From positions 56,199,675-56,263,674 of the forward strand of contig CM077162.1 of the NCBI GenBank assembly GCA_039583875.1: a DNA stretch of 64,000 nt, given 5' to 3'. Below the pieces are notes generated by a model. That model searched no databases and was not told the DNA's origin. It was given only the letters and a program-made list of their open reading frames with translations. The position numbers and the translations under genes are program-made. This document shows, piece after piece, positions 1-10,399 of this stretch; within the stretch, counting starts at the first letter, position 1, and each line of letters starts with the position of its first letter. Origin of the DNA: Platanthera guangdongensis. Its lineage: Eukaryota; Streptophyta; Magnoliopsida; Asparagales; Orchidaceae.

Positions 1-2637
1 GCCCATGATACAATTTCAAGGTATCAGCTCTGCCTCATGGGAGCTCTTGTAGACAGAAGAATCTGAACTGGGGAGAAATCTTCTTTGACCTCATCAAGAA
101 GAAAATCAACAAAAGTTTTGTTAACTTTGGGAGAATCATTGGAGTGTTTCTGCAGCACAGGTGCCCTGCCTTGCTGGTCTCCTCTGGAATTCATATCAAT
201 GCTTCCAAGAGACTGTCTTGTGCCCTCTTTGGAAAGTGGGACAGACAAATCAGCAAGCCCAGCAGGCCCTCCTCCAGTACTCCTTCAGGCACAAGGACTC
301 TAAGAGTCACTCCTCCACAGGTCTCTGCCCCTGCAGATGACCTGGCTGCTGTTGTTGCCTCTCCTCCTCCTCCTCCAATTCCATCCCTTCTCATACCTTC
401 TACCATCCCAACTCCATCCACCATCATCATATCCAACCCCTCTCCAACATCCACACCATCTCCAGTACCTATTCTACCACCACCAGAAGAACAATTCCAC
501 CCACTATTCTCCTACCCTCCACCAGATGTCACCTCATCACCCTCCATTCCATCCTTCACCCTAATTGATGATTCCTTTATGGATGATTCCCCATCATCTC
601 ATCCTGAGTTACCCTCATCCTCCACTTCCTTTCAAGACCTTCTACACCAAATCATAGACAAACCCACTTTCACCCCATCTATCTCCATCCCTCTATCCTC
701 CATTTCCACCTTACCAACACCTCAGCCATCCCTTCCACCATTCTCCATCTCTCCTCTACCAGAACCCTCAGCTGCTCCTATATCTTCTACCTCTGCTCCA
801 GTAACACTTGAGCAAGTAGACCTCCCAGCCCTTGCTGACAGGCTGTATGAGTTGCTTGCCCCCAGGCTCTCTCTGCTGTTGGAGACCTCCTTGGCTCCAC
901 TACACCTGTCAGTGGCAGCTCTCTCTGTCAGGCTCTCTTCCCTCTTCCCTCAGGCAGCTCCTACAGCAGTGTGCCTTGATCCAGACTTGTATGAATCTAG
1001 GCAGGGGGAGATGTCATATGAAGTGAGTCTTCATGCTGCTGCTGCTGTTTCTGTTAGCATGTCTGCTGCTGCTGCTGCTATCTTTGCTGCTTCTTCAGCT
1101 CCTCCTCTTGCTGCTATTGCTGTGCCTCAAGCACAAAGTCCTCCTGCTGCAGTCCTTGCAATAGACCTCAGGTCTTTGCTTTCATCTTTTGATCAGTTTT
1201 ACTTCAGCTGTCTGCCAGAGGTCAATGCTTTCCAGCCTCCAGAGGATCTATCCAAGGCACTTGTGCCATTTTCTTGTTGTGACCCAAGCATTATCACCTC
1301 CTTTGTCAATTCAGTATTTGTTGCTGCTGAAAATGTTGATGCTATTGCTTCTTCTGAAGAAAGTATTATTGTTGCTCTACTGCTGCTGAGAATGTTAATA
1401 CTGCTACTAAAGTTTCTGTTATTGCTGATGAACAAATTTCCAAGGAAATTCTGATGTCAGAGGCACCTGAATTTGAGCCTTCTGCAGTTTCTGATGTTAT
1501 TCCTGCTGTTGATATTGTTGTTAGTGAATCTGTTGTTGCTAATGTTGTCAATTCTCCAGTATCTGTTACTGCTGTTGTTTCTGCTTCTACTCCTAGTGCA
1601 ACACCTTCTCCATCTGCTGCTGTTACTACTTCAACACCTGCTGCTACAACCTCTGCCTCATCTGCTTCTGCACAACTCAATAAGGATCTGATGAAGAAAA
1701 TAGATGCCATTTATGATGACCAGAGTTCTGAGAGTGATGAATTTAGAACAGACTCTGATGACTCTTTTGCTACCATTGCCAGGAAAAGAAAGGCAAGGAG
1801 CAAAGCTATGAAGAGAGTACCTCCTGCTAAAGTCAAAGATAACAATGATATTCCATATTACATTCTACATGACTGCCCTATTACTGAGCACTGGATGCAA
1901 TACTCTAAGAATCAGCTGAAGGCAATGAAAAAGAAGAGAAATATGAGAAGGGCTCCTCCCAATTCCAACACTCTCATCCTCCTCCTCCACCTCCTCCTGA
2001 TGCAGGTGCAGGTGGAAGCTCTTCAGCTCAACCCCCAGCCAGAAGTCAGGCCCCCTATCAGCCTCATGCCAGATCTTACAATAGGGGAAGCCAATCCAGG
2101 GGATCTCAATCAAGGAGATGAGGATATAGAGGAAATCAAAGAGATCTTCAAGTTTACTCCAAAGGGTACTCCAGGCAACACCCATATTCTAGGGGAGGAT
2201 AAATGTCAACTGATACAACATCTGGTCCTTTCCCTTATAAGCTGAAAGAAACTGTGTCTGTCAGGCCTTCTCAAGATAATCCCTCTAACAGATATGAGCC
2301 ACTTGTACCTTTTGAGGATCCTGAGAACAATCCAGCTGCTTGGACTGCCAGATTAAAAGAACTAGCTGCACTGGATCAGATTAAAAAGGCTAGAGAGCAA
2401 GGAAAAGATTCTTCCAACATTTCAACTATGTCTGAACAGAGACAGAAAGAGCTAGAGAGATATGCTTCAAGTAAATTATTTGATGCTGACAGGTATATGG
2501 AATTACATCCTGAAGCTGTAGTTCCCAGGCCTAAAAAGCAAACATATTTGGGTGCAGCAGATGATACCAGATCAAACAAAGAAGCCCTCAATCCCAACAG
2601 AGAGATTAAACTTGTTAAGGGCAAGGAAAAGAAATGA
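1..2637 (+). pseudogene. E1 post-pol (env-like position) ORF, partial and frameshifted
   Basis: This is the additional ORF that Sirevirus-like elements carry downstream of pol; its function is unknown. The N-terminus is cut by the window edge. Residues from AHDTISRYQ through NWGEIFFDLIKK to NASKRL and ALFGKW align with the E6 ORF (AHDYIT, DWAQIIFDLIKK, NASKRL, VLFGRW) and resemble the plant 'putative plant transposon protein' domain. A long P/S/T- and then A/V-rich low-complexity section follows, with acidic and basic patches (about 1700-1960) and an R/G/S-rich piece (about 1972-2200). The conserved C-terminal part contains PFEDPENN and MELHPEAVVPR. Reading-frame breaks lie near 60, 1385 and 1960, and there are stops near 2119 and 2201. 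The last open segment is 2203-2637. The protein is no longer continuous. Confidence 0.75.
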
Positions 2638-2802
2638 TATTGTAAGATGACATTCTCTGATTTTTCTGATTATCTGGATGATATATATCTCTGTGATTCT
2701 GCTATGTCTAGCTTGTTGTTTTTCTGTTTTACTGATTGTATGTTGTTATTTTAATTCTTCCAAAGTCTGTAAATAGTAATCCTAACCCAAATAGGGGGAG
2801 AT
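2638..2802 (+). other. E1 3' untranslated stretch with polypurine tract
   Basis: A T-rich stretch follows the last stop of the post-pol ORF. It ends in the purine run atagggggagat (2791-2802), directly before the TGTTGG of the LTR. A purine run in this position is the expected plus-strand primer (PPT) of an LTR retrotransposon. E6 has the same arrangement at 38791-38800. Confidence 0.75.
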
Positions 2803-4298
2803 TGTTGGAACACCCTATTACTAATTTGGGTCAGGATCACTATGTCTCTAGGAATCAATGTTTGACCTCCTGTATAGCTCAATAGGTCAATTAGAATTGA
2901 GTCTAAGGGTTAGAAGTCTAGGTTTGGAAGCTGCCCTGAAGACCAAGATTTTGTGTTTGGAGACCAAGTCATATCGTCGAGCTCAGCACGACGATTCGTC
3001 GAACTCTGATCGACGATCGTCTAGCTCAACTTCGACAGATCGTCGAACTCCATTCGACGATCGCTGAGCTCAACTTCATTATATCGTCGAACTACGTCCA
3101 ACGATCGGTGAGCTCAGGTCGACGATTTTGACTCTGCTTTGGATCTTTATCTCTGAGCTCAGTTCGATGATCTTTGAGCTCAGATCGACGATATTTTGCT
3201 GTCGTATATTTCCAGATCGCTGAGCTCAGCTCGACGATAGCAGAGCTCAGTTCGACGACTTCAGATAACTTCAGGATGTTTCTAGATTCAAATTCAAATC
3301 AGTTAAGGAGTTATTCTGCAATTAATTCAGAGATTTCCTATCCATTTTTCATTCATTTCTGGACCAAGTTTCAAGGAATATTTCTATGGACTTTCCTACA
3401 GAAGAGATTTTGCAATTAAGGATGCAATTAATGCAGATCAATGGCTATTCTTCTCAGAGAGAATGTTATTCTATTCTGTATCAGAGAATAAAAGAAAAAA
3501 TTTTGAATCACTCATAGAATACAGATTACAGAGAGACAGACACACAGTCAGACATCATATACTGTCTCAAAGAATTCTCAAGAACACACCTCCAAGGAGA
3601 TCAAGCTTTCTCAAATCTTCAGATCTCTTTAGTTTTCAAGTGTTCAAGGCCAATATATTTCAAGACTCCAAACATTCAAACATTTCAGCTATTGCTGAAA
3701 TCATCTATTGCTGGAGTTCAATCTTTGAAGGCCTATCACCCTCAGCAAAGCTTTTCTTCCTGAAGATCTCAAGGATTCAGGGGGAGCTTTGACATCAACA
3801 ATCCACATAGTCTTCTCAGTTGTTTGAGAAAGAGAAGACTTCCATCACTCTCTCACCCCCTCTCTGTAAAGGGTTTCTCAAACTCCCTTCAAAAGTTTGA
3901 GCTTGGTTTTTGAGCACCTTGTCAAAAGCTCATGGTGGCAAGAAACTTGATCAAAAAATCTGCTTTGGTTTTTGAGCACCTTATCAAAAGCTCATTGGTG
4001 CCCAGGACACCTGATCAACTCATCCTGCAGTGGATTCCTACCTAGGGTGGTAGAAGAGTGGATATACCCAAGTTTAGGGAACCACTATATTTCCTTGTGT
4101 CTTCTGGTTTTGCTTGTGTTTATGTTTATTTCTGGCCTTGATTTTTCTGTGACTAGCTTTTGTTTAACTTAGTTCTGTGATTAGATTTATTATTGCTTCC
4201 CTGCTCACTCTTATTACAATAATTGTTGTAAAAAGTTTCAAAGCACCATATACTCTATTCACCCCCTCTAGAGTATATCAGATCTAGCTGCACTTTCA
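2803..4298 (+). repeat. E1 3' LTR
   Basis: The LTR is about 1.5 kb, bounded by TGTTGG and CTTTCA, and directly follows the polypurine tract. It holds the TCGTCGA/TCGACGA dyad array (2974-3258). A 30-bp direct repeat containing tttttgagcacctt occurs twice (near 3905 and 3966). Two segments are shared with family A LTRs: gtggatatacccaa...gggaaccactata (about 4058-4092) and attcaccccctctag (about 4257-4271). These are typical of the 3' third of Sirevirus-like LTRs. The part around 3780-3880 resembles the E6 LTR around 40340-40478. The small ORFs inside it are fortuitous. Confidence 0.85.
2974..3258 (+). repeat. Array of TCGTCGA/TCGACGA dyad motifs in the E1 LTR
   Basis: About ten pairs of (A)TCGTCGA or diverged forms face TCGACGAT, separated by short linkers that are often gagctcag or gaactc. 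Each pair has dyad symmetry. The array lies in the 5' part of the LTR (U3 side), where cis-regulatory repeats are expected. Similar motifs occur in E6 at 33095-33336 and 35363-35640. Confidence 0.8.
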
Positions 4299-5460
4299 CT
4301 CTCTACTGCACCGCTTCCTATACTTGAATGTTTAGATCCGGGATCAGACCCCCACAACTTGGTAGTTAAGATTAGCGTTGCGGTTAGCCATGACCAGAGT
4401 CTGCTCTCATTTCCAAGTTTGCAGTGTGCGCTCAATTTCTTGGTCCAGCGGGACTAACACACTTTCTCCTTTCTAGAGCAACAGATAAAAATCAAACACG
4501 AAAACAAAAATCAAACAACCAGTAAAATATGGAAAAACAAAAATGTGCTCTACAAAGGAGAGATTTTCTCTCTCTCGACTCACTTAGAAGAAGAATCACA
4601 CATGTCGTGCTCCTCGGGAATGACGCCAAAACTTGACAGATGATTTGCAACGGTAAGGGCAAGTTCACCTACCGTTGTCATCAAGTAATAATAAAACAAG
4701 AATAAATCCCCGCATATTAAATCTCTCGTTGATCACAGAAAGGTGGATTCAATGTTTAGGGGATACTTTAGATCGAAGTCTCTTATGGTCTGATTTACGA
4801 GTTGTTCGAGTTGCAATTAATCTAAAAATAAGAAATATAACACTAGTGCGGGTGCAAGCACCGTTTCGCACCTCCGCGGGTCACGTCCACTTCGCTTTTT
4901 CTGCGGGCTGCCGATCTTCGCTTCGGAATAATGCTCATAGCAAAACAAAGCAACACAACCACCAACGTTTTTCACAACACATGGGTAAAAAATGACCATA
5001 AGCAACTAGGCCACCTAGTCTACTCTAATGAAACTGACAAAAAGAGAAATACTTTCATAGAAAATAAAATGAATTCAAGCACACATCCATTTTCACCATC
5101 ATCAATTATTTGAAGAAAAATCACAACTACTCAACCTAGATTGTGGGAGAGGAGCAGAGAGATACAAATAGTGCATGAGACTATTCCGTAGAGGCGAGGT
5201 GGACTTCGGATAGCGATTCCATGATTGCATCGCACATCATCTACATTCCGGGGTAGAGGAACGCCCGTCACGAGCTCCCAATGGACTCGCCTTCTCAAGA
5301 GTTCGCGCCATCCACATCTTCTTGTCTGGTTCCCTATCTTGCGGCAAGAGGACTCCTTCTTTTTCCTTGAGCTACTGAATGATGAGAAGAGTCTTGGGGA
5401 TGAGCCCTAACTCTTGGAAACCTTAAAAGGGAGAAAACAACGAATTGAGCAGTTAAATCA
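4299..5460. other. Interval with no recognisable gene
   Basis: This is sequence between the E1 LTR and the gag-like gene. It has short ORFs on both strands without family resemblance, a stretch of A-rich DNA (about 4480-4560), and a GC-rich patch around 4850-4920. It may be the flank or 5' leader of the retroelement that owns the following gag-like gene, but I see no LTR boundary or PBS. No function can be assigned. Confidence 0.5.
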
Positions 5461-6673
5461 CAGCTCTCCTGCACTGGGAAGACGAAGGGTCTTGATCTCG
5501 CCAACGCAGCGGCAGAGGAGGCGAGAGAGTCCCTGGCGGCCATCCCGCCGAAGAGGCCCGGAGACGACACGGTCCCCTCTCGCTCCAGCCCTCCCAAAAA
5601 GAAGATGAAAAATGCTGTAGTTATTTCTAAGGAAAGGAAGAAAGCTCCTCAAGGGAGCCCTATTTCTATAGGGGAAACTCCACCGCCCCTCTCGCCTAGC
5701 CACCAGGCCGTCTCGCCTACCCGTGGGACGGTACTCTCTGATCAACCTGCTGCCGCCTCTACCCTGCCTGCCACGGCGTCCAACCCGCGAGCTGTTGCTC
5801 CTGAACAGGCGGCCCGCCACCTCCTCTCGCGAAGGCGACTCCTCTGGCCGTCCCGCTCCCTCCTCCCATATGAATTACAACCTGGGTCCCGTGGTTCATG
5901 ATGTCGTCGGCGACCCGGTTCTGTTGTGGGGGCGGGACGCCAACCGCGTGTCCATCTCCACCCTCCTTCCATCTTGGAAGGAGCAAGAGGTCCCTACCAG
6001 CCATGCCTTCGCCATAGGGTACGGCCTCTATGGCGGCCTTGACGCCGCTTCGCCTGAAAGCGAGTCCACCAAGGATCTTGTGCTGAAAACTTGCCATCAC
6101 CAAATGCGGGCTTTGGAGTTCTCGCACCGCTCCTCTCGCCACCTTATTTACATCAATTCCAAGTGGAAGGCCAGCGAGGAAAATCTGGAGGCGGAGCAGG
6201 AGAAGTCCATCGGTCTAGCGAGAAGGTTATCTGATGTCGAGTCCCTTCTCGCGAAGGCCCAAGGCGGCGTGGTAAGCCATAACTTTTTATTGGGTCCTTT
6301 CCTTTTTTCCATCATTCTCGGCTAATTGCTAGGTTGTCCCGCAGGATGCCGAGACGGCAAAACAACTGCGCTCGCGCGTGGCGGCTTTGGAGGAGGAGGT
6401 CCGGGTATTGATAGTTGAGAACGCGCGTCTTCAGGCTGATGTTGTGTCATCGTCTCGCCGCGAGCCCTTCCGGACACCTCCGCCCCATTACTCTTACGAG
6501 GAAGTTGAGGAGCAGTGTCGAGATGCTGGTGTCTGTGCGGCAGTGCTGGTGCTGCAAATGATGAAGGATTTGGGGGTTGTGAAGGATGAATCTGAGACTG
6601 TGACTGCGCGCGACTTGGTCCCTGAGCTTTATAGCGAGGAGAGCGATGATTCTTCATCTGGCGAGGAGGACTG
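5461..6673 (+). pseudogene. Retroelement gag-like protein gene with one intron (partial)
   Basis: The coding sense is + with a GC-rich codon bias unlike its neighbours. Frame 1 from 5461 gives a P/S/K-rich section including AAEEARESLAAIPPKRP. Near 5830-5870 the frame changes by one. The open stretch then includes NYNLGPVV and a predicted coiled coil (SEENLEAEQEKSIGLARRL). A GT-AG intron (6272-6344) interrupts it. After splicing, the same frame continues the coiled coil (DAETAKQLRSRVAALEEEV) into an acidic end, EESDDSSSGEED, before TGA at 6671-6673. The layout recalls the C-terminal half of plant 'putative gypsy type transposon' gag-like proteins; the usual N-terminal domain is not visible. 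It could instead be a captured host gene fragment, but I think a retroelement origin is more likely. Confidence 0.55.
6272..6344 (+). other. 73-nt GT-AG intron in the gag-like gene
   Basis: The donor gtaagc follows a complete codon at 6271. The T-rich interior ends in ttgtcccgcag at 6344, and the next codon starts at 6345. The intron is phase 0. The upstream and downstream frames both encode heptad-rich, charged sequence that reads as one coiled coil when joined. Without splicing the frame runs to a stop inside the intron region (about 6325). Confidence 0.7.
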
Positions 6674-6865
6674 ATGTGCCGTCTCCAAGATTTAGAATCA
6701 CTCTCTCCTCCTTTCATTGTTGTAAAAACTTTAAACCATATTTTTGTGGTACTTGCCCAGTGACGAGCGAGTGCTCATTTTTGTTATCTCTATTTTTGTT
6801 TTCTATTTTGTGAAGTTGATCCCTAACAATACTGCGGGGCACACCATGCAATCGTACAATATTAT
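6674..6865. other. 3' flank of gag-like gene up to the E2 truncation point
   Basis: This is a T-rich non-coding stretch after the TGA of the gag-like gene. At about 6866 the sequence changes abruptly to family A LTR, matching position 60239 of the intact LTR. I see no gene here. Confidence 0.5.
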
Positions 6866-8005
6866 CATCGTGTATACTCGTCGAATTCGTCGAATGTATC
6901 TATAGATACTTGCCGAATTCGTTGAATATTTATGTCGTTACACGTCGAATTCTCCGAGTAATTTCAACTTTACTTCTCTAGATTTTCTAAGTCAGATTCG
7001 TCGAATATCACTTGTTTAGGCGTTGAATTCGTCGAGTGATTCTTCTGCTTGGCATCGAGTGTTAAGTTCAATCGGGCTGAATTTATCCAAGTAAAATTCA
7101 TCAAGATTCATTGTTGTTCGGCAAGTATACTCAACTACACTCGACAATACTCGACGAATATTACTTAGGGTTATTTTCTTCTGTTTTTCAAATTCTGGAT
7201 CGGGTTGAACAGTACGTTATGCACAGTATCTCGCGATCTTCCCGGTATGGTAGGTCTTTTCTAGCCATTGCAAAGGAAGATCCCTATATATATTTAGGGT
7301 GGAATATTCTTCAACTCTAATCGTGCTAATCGTGATCAAATCAAGAAACTTTCGCATGAAACGAACCCGTTGGCCTCCTGTACAAAATTCGTGAATCCCG
7401 CTCGGCCGACGATAGTGTCGCACGATTCATTCGTCTTCAAGCTAATCGATTGGATTGTTGTTCTCTAAAGCTTTTGATTCTCTCAGATCTAGTTGATCTC
7501 TGATTCCAGATCGAAGTCTTCAACGCATTCAGATTTTTTGTGTTTCTCCAAGACTCTTAAGATCAACATTTTCGAAGAACGGCAGATAGAAGACTTAGAT
7601 CTGAATAATATTGTTTGTTATTCTTATTGTGTAAATTTTTATTTACATTTGTAGGAGGTTTTCCCTTGGAGTTGTAGATCCGTATTTAGATCGAGTTGTA
7701 GATCCGTGTTTGGATCGAGTTGTAGGAGAGGTTATTCTCCGAGTTGTAGGAGTGTTGTCTCCGAGTTGTAGGAGTTGAGGCTCCGAGGTGTAAGATTTGT
7801 TGAAATCTGAGATAAGTGAAGTAGCCGAATCTAGCCCTCCGTGGTAGATAGGCGAGGCAGGTCAGTGGACGTACCCAACACGGGGAACCACTATAGATCT
7901 TTGTGTTCCATGTGCTTTAATTTTTAAGTTTTTATTCAGCGAAAAGATGCAGAACTCACCAATTCACCCCATCTAGGTGATTTAGGTTGACGCTAGATAC
8001 TTTCA
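6866..8005 (+). repeat. Family A 5' LTR (5'-truncated) of E2
   Basis: This matches the last 1.14 kb of the complete LTR at 59762-61379; roughly the first 480 bases are missing. It holds the CGTCGAATTCG motif array (6878-7160), a TATA-like box (7284-7294), repeated 'gttgtag' clauses (about 7672-7790) and the conserved pair gtggacgtacccaac / gggaaccactata (about 7867-7896). It ends with the attcaccc...ctag block and CTTTCA at 8005. Short ORFs here are not genes. Confidence 0.88.
7284..7294 (+). promoter_or_regulatory. TATA-like box in the family A LTR
   Basis: The sequence ctatatatatt lies between cctatatatat and tttagggtgg in the LTR, downstream of the dyad array and about 700 bases before the LTR end. 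This is a plausible core promoter placement. The identical box occurs in the other copies, near 30000-30012 and 60657-60669. Confidence 0.5.
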
Positions 8006-8022
8006 ATTGGTATTAGAGGGTG
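8006..8022 (+). other. Primer binding site of E2 (initiator-Met tRNA type, mutated)
   Basis: The sequence attggtattagaggg directly follows the LTR end at 8005. Plant Copia elements commonly prime from initiator Met-tRNA with TGGTATCAGAGC; here one C has become T. The related copy at 61380 reads attggtatcagagg. Confidence 0.75.
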
Positions 8023-8092
8023 TTGTTCGGTATACGGTTAACACCTTGAACAAGATCTCCTATTTAGTGTCGAGAGATTCCGCTCAGTTGCT

Positions 8093-9439
8093 ATGGACAG
8101 AAGCAAGGATATGTCTTCTATGAAGTTACCTGTATGCATAAAAGAAAACTTCCCTATGTGGAAAGAAAGGGTCAGATTCTTCATGGAAGTAGCAGATCCA
8201 GGATATTTCAGATTATGGAAGAAGGACCTCACATTCTTACGCAAGCCTCTGCTCTGAATCCTGTAGTCTTGATCCCTAAGAAGATGATGGATCTAACTAA
8301 GGATAAAATTTCCCTAGTCTCCTTGGACAAAAAGGCAAAGAATATTATAGCAAGTGTAGTGGACGCTTCTATGCTTCAAAATTTATTTCACTGCAAATCT
8401 GTCAAGGAGATGTGGGACGGTCTAGTTGTTCTCATGGAAGGAACCAAGAAGTTAGAGACGATCGCAGATCTTTGCTAAATCAAGAGTACGAAGCGTTCAA
8501 GAAAGGTGTTAATGATACTATTGCTGACAGCTTCGAGAAATTCTTTAATATTGTCAACGGCCTTGAAAACTACGGTCGCGCCTTCACTAATGGTGAACTA
8601 AATGACAAAATTTCTCAGATCCTTGACAAAGGACTGGGATACAAAAGTTGTAGCCATTAGGGAGTTTGGGAAGCTGCCGGAGATTGACCCTCAGAACCTT
8701 TTTTGAAAGATGCTCTCCTATGAACTTCAGATGAATACCATAAAGAAGGAGGAGCAAAGCAGCAGGACTTGAAGCAAAGAGAAGTATGTAGCTCTGATGG
8801 CTAAAGGTTCAAGAAAGTATAAAGCCGTGTCACCAGCAAGGAAACGAGCTCAAGATACCCCAGAAGACTCTGAGCTAAGCACATCAGGCTCTGAGTTATC
8901 TGATGGAGAGTTCTCACTCATCTCCAAGTAGTTCAAAAAATTGCTCAACAGGAGGCAAATGAAAAATCAGTTCATCCTCCTCTGGTTTCAGAATATCGCA
9001 TCGTGATGGTGATCGCTCCAAGAAGAGCTACAACCGAGAGGACAGGTATAAATCTAAACTGAATAAACATTCTTCCTCTGACGTTGTTTGCTATTACTGT
9101 AATAAGCTAGGACACATGATTGCATAGTGTCCTTACAAGAAGAAGTAAGTTTACAAGAAGGAAGAGAAGAGATCCTTCAAAGGTAAAAGGAATGAAGAGA
9201 AGAGCTTCGCCGATAAGAAGTCAAATATTCTTAGTGACAGTGACTCAAGTGAATCTAGTTCCGAGAATGAAGAAGCCTACTCCGAGCATATGGCTCAATC
9301 AGATGAGGAAGTATGCGACTTCGAGTTTCACGGGAAGGTAAACGCGCACACAATCCTCTCTAAATCAAAAACTTCCTATAATGGTCATGAAGACTACTCT
9401 TCTGAGGAAGATGAAGTTGACTTGATGGCTCAGCATTAA
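8093..9439 (+). pseudogene. E2 gag (UBN2-type Copia gag)
   Basis: Gag forms the retrotransposon particle and binds the RNA. The ATG at 8093 begins MDRSKDMSSMK, as in the better preserved copy at 61468. The core covers AKNIIASVVDASML and an LLNQEYEAFKKGVNDT-like helix region, characteristic of UBN2-family gag. Frames change near 8190 and 8450 and stops follow 8650. The zinc knuckle CYYCNKLGHMIA-stop-CP (about 9090-9131) keeps CX2CX4H but has a TAG before the last Cys. The C-terminal part is acidic and serine-rich (SSESSSENEE) up to TAA at 9437-9439. It is not functional. Confidence 0.8.
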
Positions 9440-10380
9440 GAAATCTTGAAATCTTTTGACAAATATCGCAAGGTTGTCAAAAAGCAATTAAAGGAGATTG
9501 CTTCTCTCAAGGCAGTGGAATCAAGCATGAGGGAGGAAATTGCTGAATTGACTTCTCTCAGAACGAAGTTCACTCCTTGCATGAGGAATTGGAATGCTTC
9601 ACTGAACTGTTAAGTCAGAAGGAGAAATACTTAAATGAGCTGGAAGAAAAGCTCTTGGTGGATAGGAAACTAGTTGAAAGCTACTCGAAGCCAAAGACCA
9701 TCCTTCCCCTAATTGATGAGTTTTTCCGCTCCTAAGATAGGTAGTGGTCTTGGCCACGTAGCTGGAAAAGCTAAGGCTACTAAGAAAGCCAGTACCAAAG
9801 ACAAAGAAAAGGCATCACAAGGTCAACCATTGTTTAATAAGGTAATCTTCCCGACGAATAAATTTGACCTTAAGACGTCCTATGGTCACCTTATTAGGCC
9901 TACATACGTGGAACCAAAAAGGCCCTACCAAGGATAGACCCATCCTTGAGACTTTGGAGTCAGTGTTTTCAAAGCACTTTATGAGGAAATTACCCTTAAA
10001 AACTATGGTCCTTATGTTCATGTACTAAGTGGTAAGAAGGCTCCAAAAGCCAACACTGATGTTCCCAAGGCTAAGGAAACTGTGAAGCCATGTGTATACT
10101 GCAATTATGAGGCTTCCACTTCCATGTCTGTTTCCCCTGCTAGACCTCCCGTATAAAGGTAAAGCAAGAGTACAAGAGAATGTACAATAGGTTTGACTGT
10201 TGTGTTGCGACAATATTGGTCACTTTGCCGTAGATTATTGGTTTCATTCGGTAAAGCTAGAAACTCCACGAGTTAACAATACGAGGCCAACCACTCGCAA
10301 CGTTAATGTTCCAAGTGGTGTTAAACTGACAAGGAACCAAGGACCCAAGTATGTTTGTGTTCCTAAGGTAAAATGATTTA
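9440..10380 (+). pseudogene. E2 gag-pol linker: coiled coil and second Cys-rich motif
   Basis: The reading frame after the gag stop continues in broken pieces. First comes a heptad-rich helix (about 9440-9690), then a basic stretch with SAPKIGSGLGHVAGK and KKASTKDKEK, and then a Cys-containing section (CVYCNYEAS near 10090 and the position of FDCWCCDK in sister copies, near 10190). SIRE/Maximus elements carry a long coiled-coil gag extension here. Many stops and indels are present. Confidence 0.6.
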
Positions 10381-10399
10381 TGTTTGTAGGTATGTCCAA

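Larger units (their letters stand above)
1..4298 (+). mobile_element. E1: 3' part of a Sirevirus-like (Copia) LTR retrotransposon
   Basis: The window opens inside the element. Visible in order are the post-pol ORF (1-2637), a short untranslated stretch, a polypurine tract ending at 2802 and a 3' LTR (2803-4298). The LTR starts TGTTGGAACA and ends CTTTCA. The ORF is clearly related to the post-pol ORF of E6 (35745-38569), which follows a Copia RT/RNase H of SIRE/Maximus type, so E1 is assigned to the same group. gag, pol and the 5' LTR lie outside the window. The five bases after the LTR, ctctc, would be one target-site duplication; its partner is not visible. Confidence 0.85.

Noticed and set aside
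1199..2185. Minus-strand frames opposite the E1 post-pol ORF
   Set aside because: The plus-strand product aligns at both ends with the E6 ORF; the antisense frames are by-products of its alanine/valine/serine-rich composition.
5458..6142. Minus-strand frames of 76-127 codons opposite the gag-like gene
   Set aside because: The plus-strand reading has the coiled coil, an intron that restores the frame and an acidic end; the minus-strand frames are shadows.
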